Below, piece by piece: positions 16,338 through 24,990 of a DNA stretch of 64,000 nt (the first letter of the stretch is position 1; each line of letters begins with the position of its first letter). The position numbers were made by a program, and so were the translations under genes. The DNA comes from Castellaniella sp. (GTDB lineage Bacteria > Pseudomonadota > Gammaproteobacteria > Burkholderiales > Burkholderiaceae_B). A model generated the notes under the pieces. The model had not been told where the DNA came from, made no database searches, and was given only the letters and a program-made list of their open reading frames with translations. The stretch covers positions 1 to 64,000 of the forward strand of contig NZ_JAUCCU010000001.1 of NCBI RefSeq assembly GCF_034675845.1, written 5' to 3'.

Positions 16338-17071
16338 TGCTTTACCTCCTTCAATTCGTCCAACCATCCAGCATGGTGTTCGCGTTCCAAAATGATGCAG
16401 CGCACGCGCATCAGCACGATCGCCACCGTATACATCCATGACGCCAAGGCCATAATCAGCATGCCGACCAGCATGACCATTGCCATCGAGGGCGCTTGCG
16501 TCAGCGAAACAGATGCACCTTGATGCAGGGTGTTCCACCACTGCACCGAGAAATAAATAATGGGGATATTCACCACGCCGACGAGAGCAAGGACAGCACC
16601 GGCCTTATCCGCGCGCCGTGGCTCATCAACCGCTGACTGAAGCGCCATAAAACCGATGTACAAAAAGAGAAGAATCAGCTCGGAGGTCAGGCGCGCATCC
16701 CAGACCCACCAGGTCCCCCACATGGGCTTGCCCCACAAGGCGCCCGTCCAGAGTGAAAGAAACGTGAACATGGCGCCGGTGGGGGCCAAGGCCGAGGCCA
16801 TCATGGCGGCTAAACGATTGTTAAATGCCAGCCCTATCGCAGCCCAGAACGCCATGGCCAAATAAATGAACATCGACATCCAGGAGACCGGCACGTGCAG
16901 GAAGATGATGCGATAGCCCTCACCTTGCTGGGCGTCGGTGGGCGCCATGAAGAAACCCACGTACATCCCTATGATCGCCAGCATCGCGGCGGCGACGGCA
17001 AACCATGGAATCAGCTTGCCGGCCAGGGGATAAAACATTTTGGGCGATGAATACTTAAACCAATTAATCAT
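16334..17071 (-). CDS. ccmC: Haem exporter/handling protein CcmC
   Basis: CcmC (245 aa) is a six-span inner-membrane protein that loads haem onto CcmE. The WWD-type motif reads MWGTWWVWDARLTSELIL, with flanking histidines (IIFLHVPVSW and WNTLHQG). It lies 11 bp after ccmB and overlaps ccmD by 4 bp. The length and motif arrangement are normal. Confidence 0.95.
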   Translation of the reverse strand: MINWFKYSSPKMFYPLAGKLIPWFAVAAAMLAIIGMYVGFFMAPTDAQQGEGYRIIFLHVPVSWMSMFIYLAMAFWAAIGLAFNNRLAAMMASALAPTGAMFTFLSLWTGALWGKPMWGTWWVWDARLTSELILLFLYIGFMALQSAVDEPRRADKAGAVLALVGVVNIPIIYFSVQWWNTLHQGASVSLTQAPSMAMVMLVGMLIMALASWMYTVAIVLMRVRCIILEREHHAGWLDELKEVKQ

Positions 17072-17082
17072 TCATTTACTCA

Positions 17083-17766
17083 TTATTCCAACGCAATCCG
17101 TAATGCCACGGTTGTGGCCCATGGTGCAAAAAAAGCAGTTAAAACCAGCACGGCGCCCAGCAATGACAGATGCGCCGTAGCCCCCAGACCGACAGCGGCA
17201 GCGTCTACGGAACCCGCGCCAAAGATCAGGACCGGCACATAAAGCGGAAGTACAAGCAAGGCGACCAGGACGCTGCCGCCTCGCAGGCCCAGGGTCAAAC
17301 TCGCTCCGATCGCGCCAATAAAACCAAGTACAGGGGTACCAATGGCCAGCGACGCAGCCAGCACCAGTAACGAAGGCGTTGGTAAATCGAATTGCAAGGC
17401 CAGCAGCGGAGCCAGCAAGGTCAAGGGCAAACCCGTCAATAGCCAATACGCGACCACCTTGCCCAGCACCAGCATCCCTAGCGGAGCGGGAGAAAGGGCC
17501 ATTTGCTCCAAGGTGCCGTCGGCGTAATCCTGCTCAAACAGCCGGTCAAGCGACAACATAGACGCCAGCAGTGCCACCACCCACAAAATGCCTGGAGCGA
17601 TCTGTCGCAAGGTGTCGCGCTCTGCTCCTATGCCCAAGGGGAACAGGCTCACCACGATGACAAAGAAAAAAAGCGGCGTCAGCACATCGGACTTGCGTCG
17701 CATGGCTAGCCTTAAATCGCGTTGAATCATGCCGCACAGCACACTCAGGCCAAATGCGTCGCTCAT
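17083..17766 (-). CDS. ccmB: Haem ABC transporter permease CcmB
   Basis: CcmB (227 aa) is the membrane subunit of the CcmABCD complex, which uses ATP to release haem-loaded CcmE. Six hydrophobic segments are visible, with the family-typical opening MIQRDLRLAMRRKSDVLTPL and later FEQDYADGTLEQMALSP. It overlaps ccmA by 4 bp (ATGA). Confidence 0.95.
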   Translation of the reverse strand: MSDAFGLSVLCGMIQRDLRLAMRRKSDVLTPLFFFVIVVSLFPLGIGAERDTLRQIAPGILWVVALLASMLSLDRLFEQDYADGTLEQMALSPAPLGMLVLGKVVAYWLLTGLPLTLLAPLLALQFDLPTPSLLVLAASLAIGTPVLGFIGAIGASLTLGLRGGSVLVALLVLPLYVPVLIFGAGSVDAAAVGLGATAHLSLLGAVLVLTAFFAPWATTVALRIALE

Positions 17767-18377
17767 GGGCCTACTCGTAGAAGTTGTGTTTTACCGCTTA
17801 GTGCAATGTTCTGATGGCTAGTCAAAACAACCATCCCGCCACTGCTGAGATGGCAGTCGATTTCACTGATTAGCCACAGGCTTGCTTGTGCATCCAATGC
17901 TGTCAGAGGTTCATCGAGCACCCACAAGGTACGTTTCTGTAGCAGTATCTTGGTCAGATTGGCACGACGTTTTTGTCCTTGTGACAGGGTGCGCACAGGC
18001 AGATGCTCCCTCCCCCGCAATCCAGCATGGCCCAAGGCCTGATAGGCAGCTTCCAGGGTGACGGCTTCATCAGCCAGTGCCATACTGAAAGTGAGGTTTT
18101 CTATGGCGCTTAGATCGTCCTTCAAACCTATGGGGTGACCGCAATACAGCAGCGCGCGTCGGTAGTCATCGCCTAGCGTCTTGATCGGATTGCCTTGCCA
18201 ATGAATGGCGCCGCCAGCCGCAGGCGTTAATCCTACCAACATGCGTAAAAGACTGGTTTTGCCGCTGCCGTTTTGGCCGTGCACCAACAGGCATTCGCCA
18301 GCCTTAAGCTGAAAGTTCAGATGATGAAATAGGCGGCGCTCACCACGCACGCAGTCCAAATTGATGACTTCAAGCAC
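17763..18377 (-). CDS. ccmA: Haem ABC transporter ATP-binding protein CcmA
   Basis: CcmA (204 aa) is the ATPase of the CcmAB complex. Walker A is VHGQNGSGKTSLLRML, the signature is LSQGQKRRANLTKIL and Walker B is RTLWVLDEPLTALD. It is the first gene of the ccm operon. Translation appears to start at GTG 18377, because no ATG is placed correctly upstream. The 206 bp between it and the czcI-like gene must hold the operon promoter, but I see no clear consensus boxes. Confidence 0.94.
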   Translation of the reverse strand: MLEVINLDCVRGERRLFHHLNFQLKAGECLLVHGQNGSGKTSLLRMLVGLTPAAGGAIHWQGNPIKTLGDDYRRALLYCGHPIGLKDDLSAIENLTFSMALADEAVTLEAAYQALGHAGLRGREHLPVRTLSQGQKRRANLTKILLQKRTLWVLDEPLTALDAQASLWLISEIDCHLSSGGMVVLTSHQNIALSGKTQLLRVGP

Positions 18378-18583
18378 CGTCGACCCTTGTCCACAAATAT
18401 GTTAGTAACCAGGTGACATCGGTATTTGGGCCCAGCGTCGATATGCAATGTATCGTCCGTTACATACGAGGCTAAGCGCTACCGTAGTGAATTGCTGGGT
18501 TCGCGCCCAAAGTTAATTGAACGCGACGACGCTGAAGACGCAGGTGTAAATCAGGGGGGAAGTCGGATCAGCGGCTCGCCAGC

Positions 18584-18940
18584 TTAGGCAAGAAAAAGCC
18601 ACTGGGGCCGCTCGGGCCGTTCAGAGAAGGTTGGTAAGCTCAAAGGCGTTTCTTGAAACCGAAGGATCGAGCTAGAGGATATCGAGGAAGTAGTTTGATT
18701 TGAAGATGAAATAATCGAAACCGCTGGCGCGTGACATGTATGCTCGTACTGATCCAGAAGCACCGAGTTCGAACTGGTTTGCTGAGTCTCGTCGCTCGAA
18801 TATACACGCTGCTCTTGATCGTCGCTATAACAAGCCTCGACGCAAATTTCCCTATCCGGCTGGCAATATTCGCTCACGACGCCCCACGAGGCCTGGAGCG
18901 GCAGCATAAGCAGCATAAAAATAAGGAGAAATTTCTTCAT
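18584..18940 (-). CDS. czcI: CzcI-like small exported protein (orphan)
   Basis: From the ATG at 18940 the 118-aa product opens with a signal peptide (KKFLLIFMLLMLPLQASWGV) followed by SEYCQPDREICVEAC. This opening closely resembles CzcI, the small periplasmic protein encoded before czcCBA in cobalt/zinc/cadmium resistance loci. The C-terminal half is Ser/Thr-rich and ends PERPQWLFLA. Here no czcCBA genes follow; ccmA starts instead. The exact role of CzcI is uncertain even where it is studied, and it is thought to modulate czc expression. Confidence 0.65.
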   Translation of the reverse strand: MKKFLLIFMLLMLPLQASWGVVSEYCQPDREICVEACYSDDQEQRVYSSDETQQTSSNSVLLDQYEHTCHAPAVSIISSSNQTTSSISSSSILRFQETPLSLPTFSERPERPQWLFLA

Positions 18941-19194
18941 TGCACTAGCGATTGTACTGGGTGCCGGTATCCCTCGCAAATGAGCGTAAAAAACCACCTT
19001 CGCCTTGAGGGCAATGATGCCGTTAACAGTCTTCACAACAATAAGTAACGAAGAGAGAACGAAAAGATCCCTGGCATGCGAGCGACTATCCTTGCCCTCC
19101 CCTCCCTACCGTGGTGGCGCGCGCCACAACCTCCCCATCAACCTTGCAAGAGCTCAAGGGCTCAAAATCCGATTCGCCGTATGAGTTTTTGCTC

Positions 19195-19225
19195 TTGACC
19201 TTCCGGTAATGGTAAGCAATATGCT
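19195..19225 (+). promoter_or_regulatory. copA-type promoter with CueR operator
   Basis: TTGACC (19195-19200) and TATGCT (19220-19225) are separated by 19 bp. The spacer reads TTCCGGTAATGGTAAGCAA, with the CCxxxxxxGG-like dyad of copper-responsive MerR-family promoters (compare CTTGACCTTCC...GGAAGG in copA promoters). It still points at the copA stump and the cueR-like gene. Confidence 0.8.
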
Positions 19226-19266
19226 TTTTCTTAACCTATTGGAACCAAACGACAAGGAGGTGCAAA

Positions 19267-19437
19267 TTGAACGCACTGACACTGCCAAAGGACGTTTTGA
19301 CGACTGCGAACAGCCTGTCGATCGAAGGCCTGGTTCGTACATCGTGCGTGGGCCTAGTCGAACTCGCACTCAAAGCTGTTCCCGGTGTTACCGAGGCGAC
19401 GACGAGTTTGGCAACCAAGTGGGCCGGCGTGCGCTGA
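19267..19437 (+). pseudogene. copA (Cu(I) P-type ATPase) N-terminal remnant, 56 codons
   Basis: A ribosome site AAGGAGG (19254-19260) precedes a TTG start at 19267. The frame reads NALTLPKDVLTTANSLSIEG, then LVRTSCVGLVELALKAVPGV and TEATTSLATKWAGVR, and stops at 19437. This is the first HMA domain of a copper-exporting ATPase, where GMTCASCVGRVE would be expected. The first metal-binding Cys has become Arg, and everything after about residue 56 (all membrane and ATPase domains) is gone. It could also start at a now-lost ATG. Confidence 0.75.
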
Positions 19438-19510
19438 TTTCACTCACCGCCGGCAGTGGCCGAATCCCCGCATCACACAGAATTTGAGTAAATGCAAAGG
19501 AGGCATCAAC

Positions 19511-19903
19511 ATGAATATCGGGCGAGTGGCGAAAGACTCCGGCGTTTCGACGAAGATGATCCGATACTATGAACGGATCGGACTGCTCCCTCCCGCGAGC
19601 CGCAGGAAGTCGGGTTATCGGAGCTATTCTCTGTCTGATGTGCACGTGCTGCGGTTTATCCGCAGGGGGCGTGATCTTGGCTTTTCGGTAGCAGATCTCA
19701 ATGAGTTGTTGAGCCTTTGGCGTGACAGCTCACGTCAGAGTGCTGACGTAAAACGAAACGCTGCGGCTCATATGGCTGAATTACACGGGAAAATTAACAG
19801 TCTGGAACAAATTGCTAATGCGCTTCAAACGTTGATCGAATGTTGCTCTGACGATAATCGCCCATCTTACCCAGATATGGCCGACCCTGAGCACACCAAT
19901 TAA
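19511..19903 (+). CDS. cueR: CueR-type MerR-family regulator lacking one copper ligand
   Basis: This 130-aa MerR-family protein has the normal DNA-binding domain (NIGRVAKDSGVSTKMIRYYE) and the dimerisation helix. The effector loop reads ECCSDDNRPSYPDM. Cys112 is present, but position 120, which is the second Cu(I) ligand in CueR (expected in a DCP context), is Tyr. A single TGC to TAC change would explain it. A ribosome site GGAGG precedes the ATG. It follows the copA remnant on the same strand. The protein is probably unable to sense copper normally, or may sense something else. Confidence 0.8.
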   Translation: MNIGRVAKDSGVSTKMIRYYERIGLLPPASRRKSGYRSYSLSDVHVLRFIRRGRDLGFSVADLNELLSLWRDSSRQSADVKRNAAAHMAELHGKINSLEQIANALQTLIECCSDDNRPSYPDMADPEHTN

Positions 19904-20176
19904 CGCAAAAAAACAGTCAAGAAACCGGTAAGGCCAAGTGCATTAAACATTAAGATATTCAAACGTTGGCCGACCATGCTGCTCGCTTTGAGTGAGTTTA
20001 AATAAGCTTTTATGATGTCTATTTGGATCAGCTGCCCAAAACCATGCCATAGCACTATTAAACGCATGGTCATCACACATGCTTTGATCGGCGGAGTGAG
20101 ATAGCGTACGCCACTTCTCGCAAATTTTTTTGTCCAAACTTGTTATTTCTGGGCAAAGAATCTGAACTATGCCACT
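19904..20176. other. Gene-free spacer between cueR and the IS3 remnant
   Basis: These 273 bp are AT-richer than the flanks and contain no reading frame with family resemblance on either strand. No clear repeat or promoter was found. Confidence 0.5.
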
Positions 20177-20244
20177 TCTGACCTCTAAAGTGGACCCCGG
20201 AATCGAGACAGCGGTTTAAGCTGTAATCCGAGGAGGAAAGCAGC

Positions 20245-20532
20245 GTGACAGAGGTTAAGAAACGCAAGGTTCACAGCGCAGAATTCAAGGCGAAGGTGGG
20301 CATGGAAGCGATCCGCGGGGAGAAGACGCTCAACGAAATAGGACAACAGTACGGTGTGCATCCCGTGGTGGTCAGCCAGTGGAAGAAGGCAATCCAGGAA
20401 CAGGCAGCCACGCTGTTTGCCAGCAAGCGTGGCCCAAAGCCTGCAGAGCACGCCGACGAGGACCGCTTGTACAGCGAGATCGGGCGCCTGAAGATGGAAT
20501 TGGATTGGCTCAAAAAAAAGTCCGGACTATGA
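20245..20532 (+). CDS. IS3-family transposase OrfA (orfB lost)
   Basis: The 95-aa protein has the helix-turn-helix of IS3-family OrfA proteins (LNEIGQQYGVHPVVVSQWKK) and a leucine-zipper-like C terminus (EIGRLKMELDWLKKK). Translation starts at GTG after AGGAGGAAAG. The element's left end probably lies near 20177-20200 (CTCTAAAGTGGACCCC), but this is a guess. The orfB frame should follow directly, but only about 17 codons remain (NADVRMNWVMQDTS) before the IS66 element begins at 20575, so the transposase is incomplete. Confidence 0.85.
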   Translation: MTEVKKRKVHSAEFKAKVGMEAIRGEKTLNEIGQQYGVHPVVVSQWKKAIQEQAATLFASKRGPKPAEHADEDRLYSEIGRLKMELDWLKKKSGL

Positions 20533-20595
20533 ACGCAGACGTACGGATGAACTGGGTCATGCAGGACACGTCCCGTAAGCGGTGCATCTCCCCCA

Positions 20596-22308
20596 TTATT
20601 CCCAGGCGGCGAGATTCATGGCTAAATCTTGGTCATGAGTATTCCACGGCAACAGCGCCTCGATTTCGTCCACTGTTTGGGCCATCGGCAGGTGTTCCAG
20701 CACAAAGCGCAGCCACGCATAGGGCTCGCGCCCGTTGGCCTTGGCCGTTTCCAGCAGCGAATACAGTACCGCGCTGGCGTGTGCACCCGCCGGGGTATCC
20801 GCAAAAAGCCACGCTTTTCTGCCAATCACAAACGGCCTGATGGCGTTTTCTGCGGGGTTGTTATCGATGGGCAAATCGCCGCACTCGGTATAGCGGATCA
20901 GGCGCGGCCAGACCTTGTGCAGATATCCCAACGCTTCGCCCAGCTTGCTCCTGGGCGTGACCCCCGGCAGGGTTTCATCCAACCATGCACGCAGCTTTTG
21001 CAGGATCGGCAGGCTGTGGGTCTGGCGCGCCTCGAAGCGCTGCGCATCGCTCGCTGTTTTCAGCTTGGCCTCGATACGATACAGCCGGGCGAACAGATCC
21101 AGCGCGTGGTCTGCGCGGGCACTCTTGCCTTTGGGGCTGACCCGTTTGGCTTCGACGAACTTGCGCCGAGCATGGGCTGCGCACGCCAGGTGCTCCACAC
21201 CGGGCAGGCGCGCCACCGGCGCGTAGCCTTCGTACCCGTCGGTCATCAGGTAACCCTGCCAGCCTTCGAGCAGGCGTACCGGTATCTGCCCCGAACGGCT
21301 CGCCTCGTAATCAAACAACACCACCGTGCGCCCCGGCGGCCCGCCGCGCTGCACCCACATATAACTTTTAGAGGTCGGACTTCGCCCTGGTTCTTTCAAC
21401 ACTTGAACCGTGGTTTCATCCATGTGGATGACGGGCGCATCCAGCAAGGTGTCGCGGGCCAGATTGTGCAGCGGCTGCAAGGCCTGGGCGAGCCTGATCA
21501 TGGCCCGCGTCATGCTCTGGCGTGGGACGTCCACCTGGTGGCGGGCCATCACCTTCTCGAAGCGCGCCAGAGGCAGGCCGTCGACATACTTCACCACCGC
21601 CATCATCGCCAGGAACCCGGCGCTGAAGTTGCTGCGCGGCAGGACCTGCGCCGGTGCCGGCTGCTGTACCGGTGCCTGATCGCCCTTGGGGCAGGCGTAG
21701 CGCGGGCGCACCGTGCGGATCACGCGGATTTGCATCGGCACGATGTCCAGCTGTTCACTCACGTCTTCGCCGATACGCACCATGGGGGTGCCGCAGGCGC
21801 ATTGGCGTTCTGCTTCGGGGACATCGACCAGGAACTCGACGCGGGGCAGCTCGGGCGGCAAAGCGCGGCGATGACCGCGCTTGGGGCGAGGCGTGTTGTG
21901 CGCGGGCGCGCCCTCGTGTGCGTCTTCGAGATCAGCGGCCTGCTCGGCCAAGGCTTCCACTTCGTTAAACAGCTCGCCCTGGTGCGACTCGCTACTGGGG
22001 CCGAACACCTGATGCCGGGCCAAGCGCCATTGCTCAAGGATGCGTTGCACCGCCTCGGCGACCCCTGTGGCGACGCCGGCGGCAATCCCTTCTTGCAGTT
22101 TCCTCTCGAACTCGGATTGCATCGCCGAACGCAAGGCGTGAAGGTGGGTTTCGTTCTGCGCCTGCAGCGTGGCCCGTAACTCGGCCAGCGTCTTTTCGCG
22201 CTCGGCTTTCAATGCCGCCTGGAAGGCTTCAACCGAGGTCGGCACAGCGCCGATTTCGGGGCTGTGCTCAGGGGGGAAGGATGGGGTGGCTGCAGGGCGA
22301 TCAGACAT
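20596..22308 (-). CDS. tnpC: IS66-family transposase TnpC
   Basis: The 570-aa transposase carries an N-terminal coiled coil (about residues 25-110), a zinc-finger-like CACGTPMVRIGEDVSEQLDI region, and the DDE catalytic core: MDETTVQV, MTDGYEGYAPV, and the C-terminal IDNNPAENAIRPFVIGRK. The length and domain order are those of intact IS66 transposases, so the protein may still be active if both ends are supplied. Confidence 0.94.
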   Translation of the reverse strand: MSDRPAATPSFPPEHSPEIGAVPTSVEAFQAALKAEREKTLAELRATLQAQNETHLHALRSAMQSEFERKLQEGIAAGVATGVAEAVQRILEQWRLARHQVFGPSSESHQGELFNEVEALAEQAADLEDAHEGAPAHNTPRPKRGHRRALPPELPRVEFLVDVPEAERQCACGTPMVRIGEDVSEQLDIVPMQIRVIRTVRPRYACPKGDQAPVQQPAPAQVLPRSNFSAGFLAMMAVVKYVDGLPLARFEKVMARHQVDVPRQSMTRAMIRLAQALQPLHNLARDTLLDAPVIHMDETTVQVLKEPGRSPTSKSYMWVQRGGPPGRTVVLFDYEASRSGQIPVRLLEGWQGYLMTDGYEGYAPVARLPGVEHLACAAHARRKFVEAKRVSPKGKSARADHALDLFARLYRIEAKLKTASDAQRFEARQTHSLPILQKLRAWLDETLPGVTPRSKLGEALGYLHKVWPRLIRYTECGDLPIDNNPAENAIRPFVIGRKAWLFADTPAGAHASAVLYSLLETAKANGREPYAWLRFVLEHLPMAQTVDEIEALLPWNTHDQDLAMNLAAWE

Positions 22309-22328
22309 GCATAATTATACCAGAATTA

Positions 22329-22685
22329 TCACATAACTGACTGATATTTCAGTGTTTTATGAGGATGATTCGCCCATAAATCAAACCCTTCCAACAGCCA
22401 CTCCAACTCTTTGGGGGTGAGTGTCACGGTCGCTTGCGCGCCTGGCGCGGGCCAGGCAAAGCGCTCTTTCTCCAGCCGCTTCTGCCAAAGGCAAAAGCCG
22501 TTGCGATGCCAATACAGAATCTTGATGCGGTTGCGCTGGCGATTCACGAACACGAATAACGTATCGCCGAAGACATCCAGTTCCAGCTCGCTTTGCACCA
22601 GCGCGGCCAGCCCGTCGATCTGCTTGCGAAAGTCCACCGGCACGCAGCACAAGTAGACCTGCCCAATCGCCACTCCCGGGTGCAT
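22329..22685 (-). CDS. tnpB: IS66-family accessory protein TnpB (Orf2)
   Basis: This 118-aa protein of the IS66 Orf2 family shows the motifs VYLCCVPVDFRKQIDGLAALVQ, FVNRQRNRIKILYWHRNGF and LWQKRLEKERF. I use the ATG at 22685, which overlaps the tnpA stop (TGATG), instead of the TTG one codon upstream. It is required together with TnpA and TnpC for IS66 transposition. Confidence 0.93.
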   Translation of the reverse strand: MHPGVAIGQVYLCCVPVDFRKQIDGLAALVQSELELDVFGDTLFVFVNRQRNRIKILYWHRNGFCLWQKRLEKERFAWPAPGAQATVTLTPKELEWLLEGFDLWANHPHKTLKYQSVM

Positions 22686-23053
22686 CAATGCACCTGCTCA
22701 GTCAGCGCCTGACGCACCTGCGCCAGCCACTGCGGGCTGGGCAAGCCGGGCAGCTCCAGACGCAGGCCAGCGCCCAGCACCAGTACATGGCGATCCGCCG
22801 CGACAGGGTGATCGACAGCGGCGAGCGGACCCACGTTGACCGGCACAAACTGGCGCGCAACCGGCGCAGCCACCGCCTTGACGGGCACCTGAGCCTTCCG
22901 CTCCAGGGCTTTGAGGCGCCGGCGCCAATAATACAGGCTTGAGACCGGCAACCCCTCACGCTGCGCGTAGGCCGTGGCGCCAATGCCCTCGCGCGCTATC
23001 GCGTCAAGGTGCATTTCCCACCAGGCCTGCCCTGGTCCTCGACTCGTCGACAT
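22685..23053 (-). CDS. tnpA: IS66-family accessory protein TnpA (Orf1)
   Basis: The 122-aa protein begins with a helix-turn-helix-like region (WWEMHLDAIAREGIGATAYA, then GLPVSSLYYWRRRLKAL) as in IS66 Orf1 proteins. The middle part is Ala/Val-rich and the C terminus reads WLAQVRQALTEQVH. It is the first gene of the IS66 operon, and its stop overlaps the tnpB start. Confidence 0.88.
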   Translation of the reverse strand: MSTSRGPGQAWWEMHLDAIAREGIGATAYAQREGLPVSSLYYWRRRLKALERKAQVPVKAVAAPVARQFVPVNVGPLAAVDHPVAADRHVLVLGAGLRLELPGLPSPQWLAQVRQALTEQVH

Positions 23054-23442
23054 CCTCGGTTCTCCTGTTTGCTTGCAGAACCGATACGATGCCCCACAGA
23101 GCGGGCGCGAACAATCATGGGAAAAATGGAGCGTTTAGTACGCCAGTCAAAGCTGGTGAGTTGATAGTCGGTGAAAGTCCGATATAGGAAAGAATGGCAC
23201 ATCATCCTAACCCCGAGTCATGCGTCGCCCATCGCGAGGTGGTCGGTGAAGTGTTGACAGGGGAAACCTGCGGGCCAGCCATCGAGCCGCGAAATCATAA
23301 ATCCGGGACGCCGACGCTGTTAAGCGAAGCGGAAGGCCACAGTGAACATGACGACAAGTGCAAGCCATGCTCACGTCCCGCGCGGTCGCAGACCCTGAGC
23401 ACGCTGGGAAGTCACTCACACGGAAACTGGGAGGTCTCATCA

Positions 23443-24990
23443 ATGTCCGATCATGTGGTACCGGACGGGGCAGGCAAGGTCATAAACCGTAATCCTGCCG
23501 TCTACGTTGGTGAGAAGTCGGATACTCCCGTAGTATCGAAGAAGCTGCCGAACAAAGGGAAACCTGCGGAGGCGGTGGAGAAAAGGGGAGTAGCCAAGGG
23601 AAATGTCAGCCAGGAACCCGCACGCCGGACTCAGAGCCGGGTAAGTGCGTCGATGTCTCTGGAGGGCATACGTCAAGCGGCACGCAGGGATAAGCGTGTC
23701 CGGTTCACGTCACTGATGCATCACCTGACCGAGGAACGACTGTACGAGAGCTTCTATGCCCTCAACAGGAATGCCGCGACAGGTATTGATCGGATGACGT
23801 GGGCAGAGTATGAGCGGGGGCTGTCCACTCGACTACCCGAACTGCACGATGAAATTCATGCTGGACGGTATCGGGCAACAGCTTCCCGGCGAGTTTACAT
23901 TCCCAAAGCGGATGGTAGTCAACGACCGCTTGGGATCGCAGCTCTGGAAGATCGGCTGGTTCAGCATGCGGTAACTCAGCTGCTGAATGCAATTTACGAG
24001 CAGGACTTTCTGGGGTTCTCTTATGGATTCAGGCAAGGCAAGGGCCAGCACGACGCCTTGGATGCACTGACGGTTGGAATACAGACACGTCAGATAAGGT
24101 GGGTGCTGGATGCGGATATCCGTGCATTCTTCGACATGATTGATCATGAATGGATGATGCGTTTCCTTGAGCATCGGATTGCGGACCGTCGTCTTTTGAG
24201 ACTGATTCGCAAATGGCTTGTGGCAGGTGTATTTGAAGAGGGTCGCCGCATTCCATCTGAACGCGGATGCCCCCAAGGGGCTGTCATATCACCCGTATTG
24301 GCAAACATTTACCTGCACTATGTGTATGACCTCTGGGTTGCACAATGGCGCAGGCGGATTGCCAAGGGTGAAGTCATCGTTGTGCGCTACGCGGACGACA
24401 GCGTGATGGGTTTCGCTTACGAGTCAGAAGCCCGGCAGTTCCTGAAGGCACTCGCAAAACGCCTTGGTCAGTTCGGACTGGAACTGAATGTTGCCAAAAC
24501 CCGATTGATACGGTTTGGGCGGTACGCCGCCGAAGACTGTCTCAAGCACGGTGAAGGCAAACCCAAGACGTTTGACTTTCTTGGTTTTACTCACATCTGT
24601 GGTAAGAACAAGAAGGGCTTCTTCGAGGTCAAACGCCTCACTGTCAAGAAGCGAATGCGTGCCACGCTGAAAGCAGTAGGCCAGACATTGCTGCGCCGTC
24701 GCCATGAGCCCGTCCCCGTGATGGGTAAATGGCTTGGGCAAGTGGTGCGCGGCTACTTTGCTTACTTCAATGTGCCCGGTAATGAAAAGCGACTGGATCA
24801 GTTCTACCAAGAAGTTTGTCGTCACTGGCTACATGCGCTCAGGCGCCGAAGTCAGCGGCATCGAATGACGTGGGAGAGGCTGAAAACGATCGCTCGCCGT
24901 TACCTGCTGTACCCGCGGCAAGTTCCGAAGCATCCCTATCCCTCGGTTCGTTTTGACGTCACAACCCAAGGCAGGAGCCGTATGCGGTAA
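23443..24990 (+). CDS. ltrA: Group II intron reverse transcriptase/maturase
   Basis: The 515-aa intron-encoded protein starts at ATG 23443, preceded by GGGAGG. The frame is open further upstream but that part is the structured 5' RNA. RT blocks include RVYIPKADGSQRPLGI, GFRQGKGQHDAL, VLDADIRAFFDMIDHE, GCPQGAVISPVLANIYLHY and the catalytic VVRYADDSVMGF. The maturase (X) domain follows (GYFAYFNVPGN). No HNH endonuclease motif is seen at the C terminus, so mobility would rely on an endonuclease-independent route. The stop codon lies inside domain V, which is unusual. Confidence 0.95.
   Translation: MSDHVVPDGAGKVINRNPAVYVGEKSDTPVVSKKLPNKGKPAEAVEKRGVAKGNVSQEPARRTQSRVSASMSLEGIRQAARRDKRVRFTSLMHHLTEERLYESFYALNRNAATGIDRMTWAEYERGLSTRLPELHDEIHAGRYRATASRRVYIPKADGSQRPLGIAALEDRLVQHAVTQLLNAIYEQDFLGFSYGFRQGKGQHDALDALTVGIQTRQIRWVLDADIRAFFDMIDHEWMMRFLEHRIADRRLLRLIRKWLVAGVFEEGRRIPSERGCPQGAVISPVLANIYLHYVYDLWVAQWRRRIAKGEVIVVRYADDSVMGFAYESEARQFLKALAKRLGQFGLELNVAKTRLIRFGRYAAEDCLKHGEGKPKTFDFLGFTHICGKNKKGFFEVKRLTVKKRMRATLKAVGQTLLRRRHEPVPVMGKWLGQVVRGYFAYFNVPGNEKRLDQFYQEVCRHWLHALRRRSQRHRMTWERLKTIARRYLLYPRQVPKHPYPSVRFDVTTQGRSRMR

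Larger units (their letters stand above)
20575..23132 (-). mobile_element. IS66-family insertion sequence, one end identified
   Basis: Three genes in the IS66 order tnpA-tnpB-tnpC lie on the minus strand. The tnpC-side end begins GTAAGCGGTGCATCTCCCCC at 20575, matching the usual GTAAGC terminus, 21 bp from the tnpC stop. The opposite inverted repeat should read GGGGGAGATGCACCGCTTAC beyond tnpA, but I cannot find it between 23054 and 25391. The tnpA-side end therefore seems to be deleted, or replaced by the group II intron that starts about 80 bp away. The right boundary given is only the intron start. Confidence 0.75.

Noticed and set aside
19114..19127. 14-bp palindrome GTGGCGCGCGCCAC
   Set aside because: A GC-alternating sequence in high-GC DNA is weak evidence for an operator, and it has no clear relation to a promoter.
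20629..22179. 516-codon open frame on the plus strand across IS66 tnpC
   Set aside because: It is antisense to a well-conserved transposase and has no family resemblance; high GC makes such frames common.
23365..23380. TCACGTCCC resembling the CACGTCCC next to the IS66 end at 20575, as a possible target duplication
   Set aside because: It lies within the structured 5' part of the group II intron and is not next to an IS66 inverted repeat, so it is probably chance.
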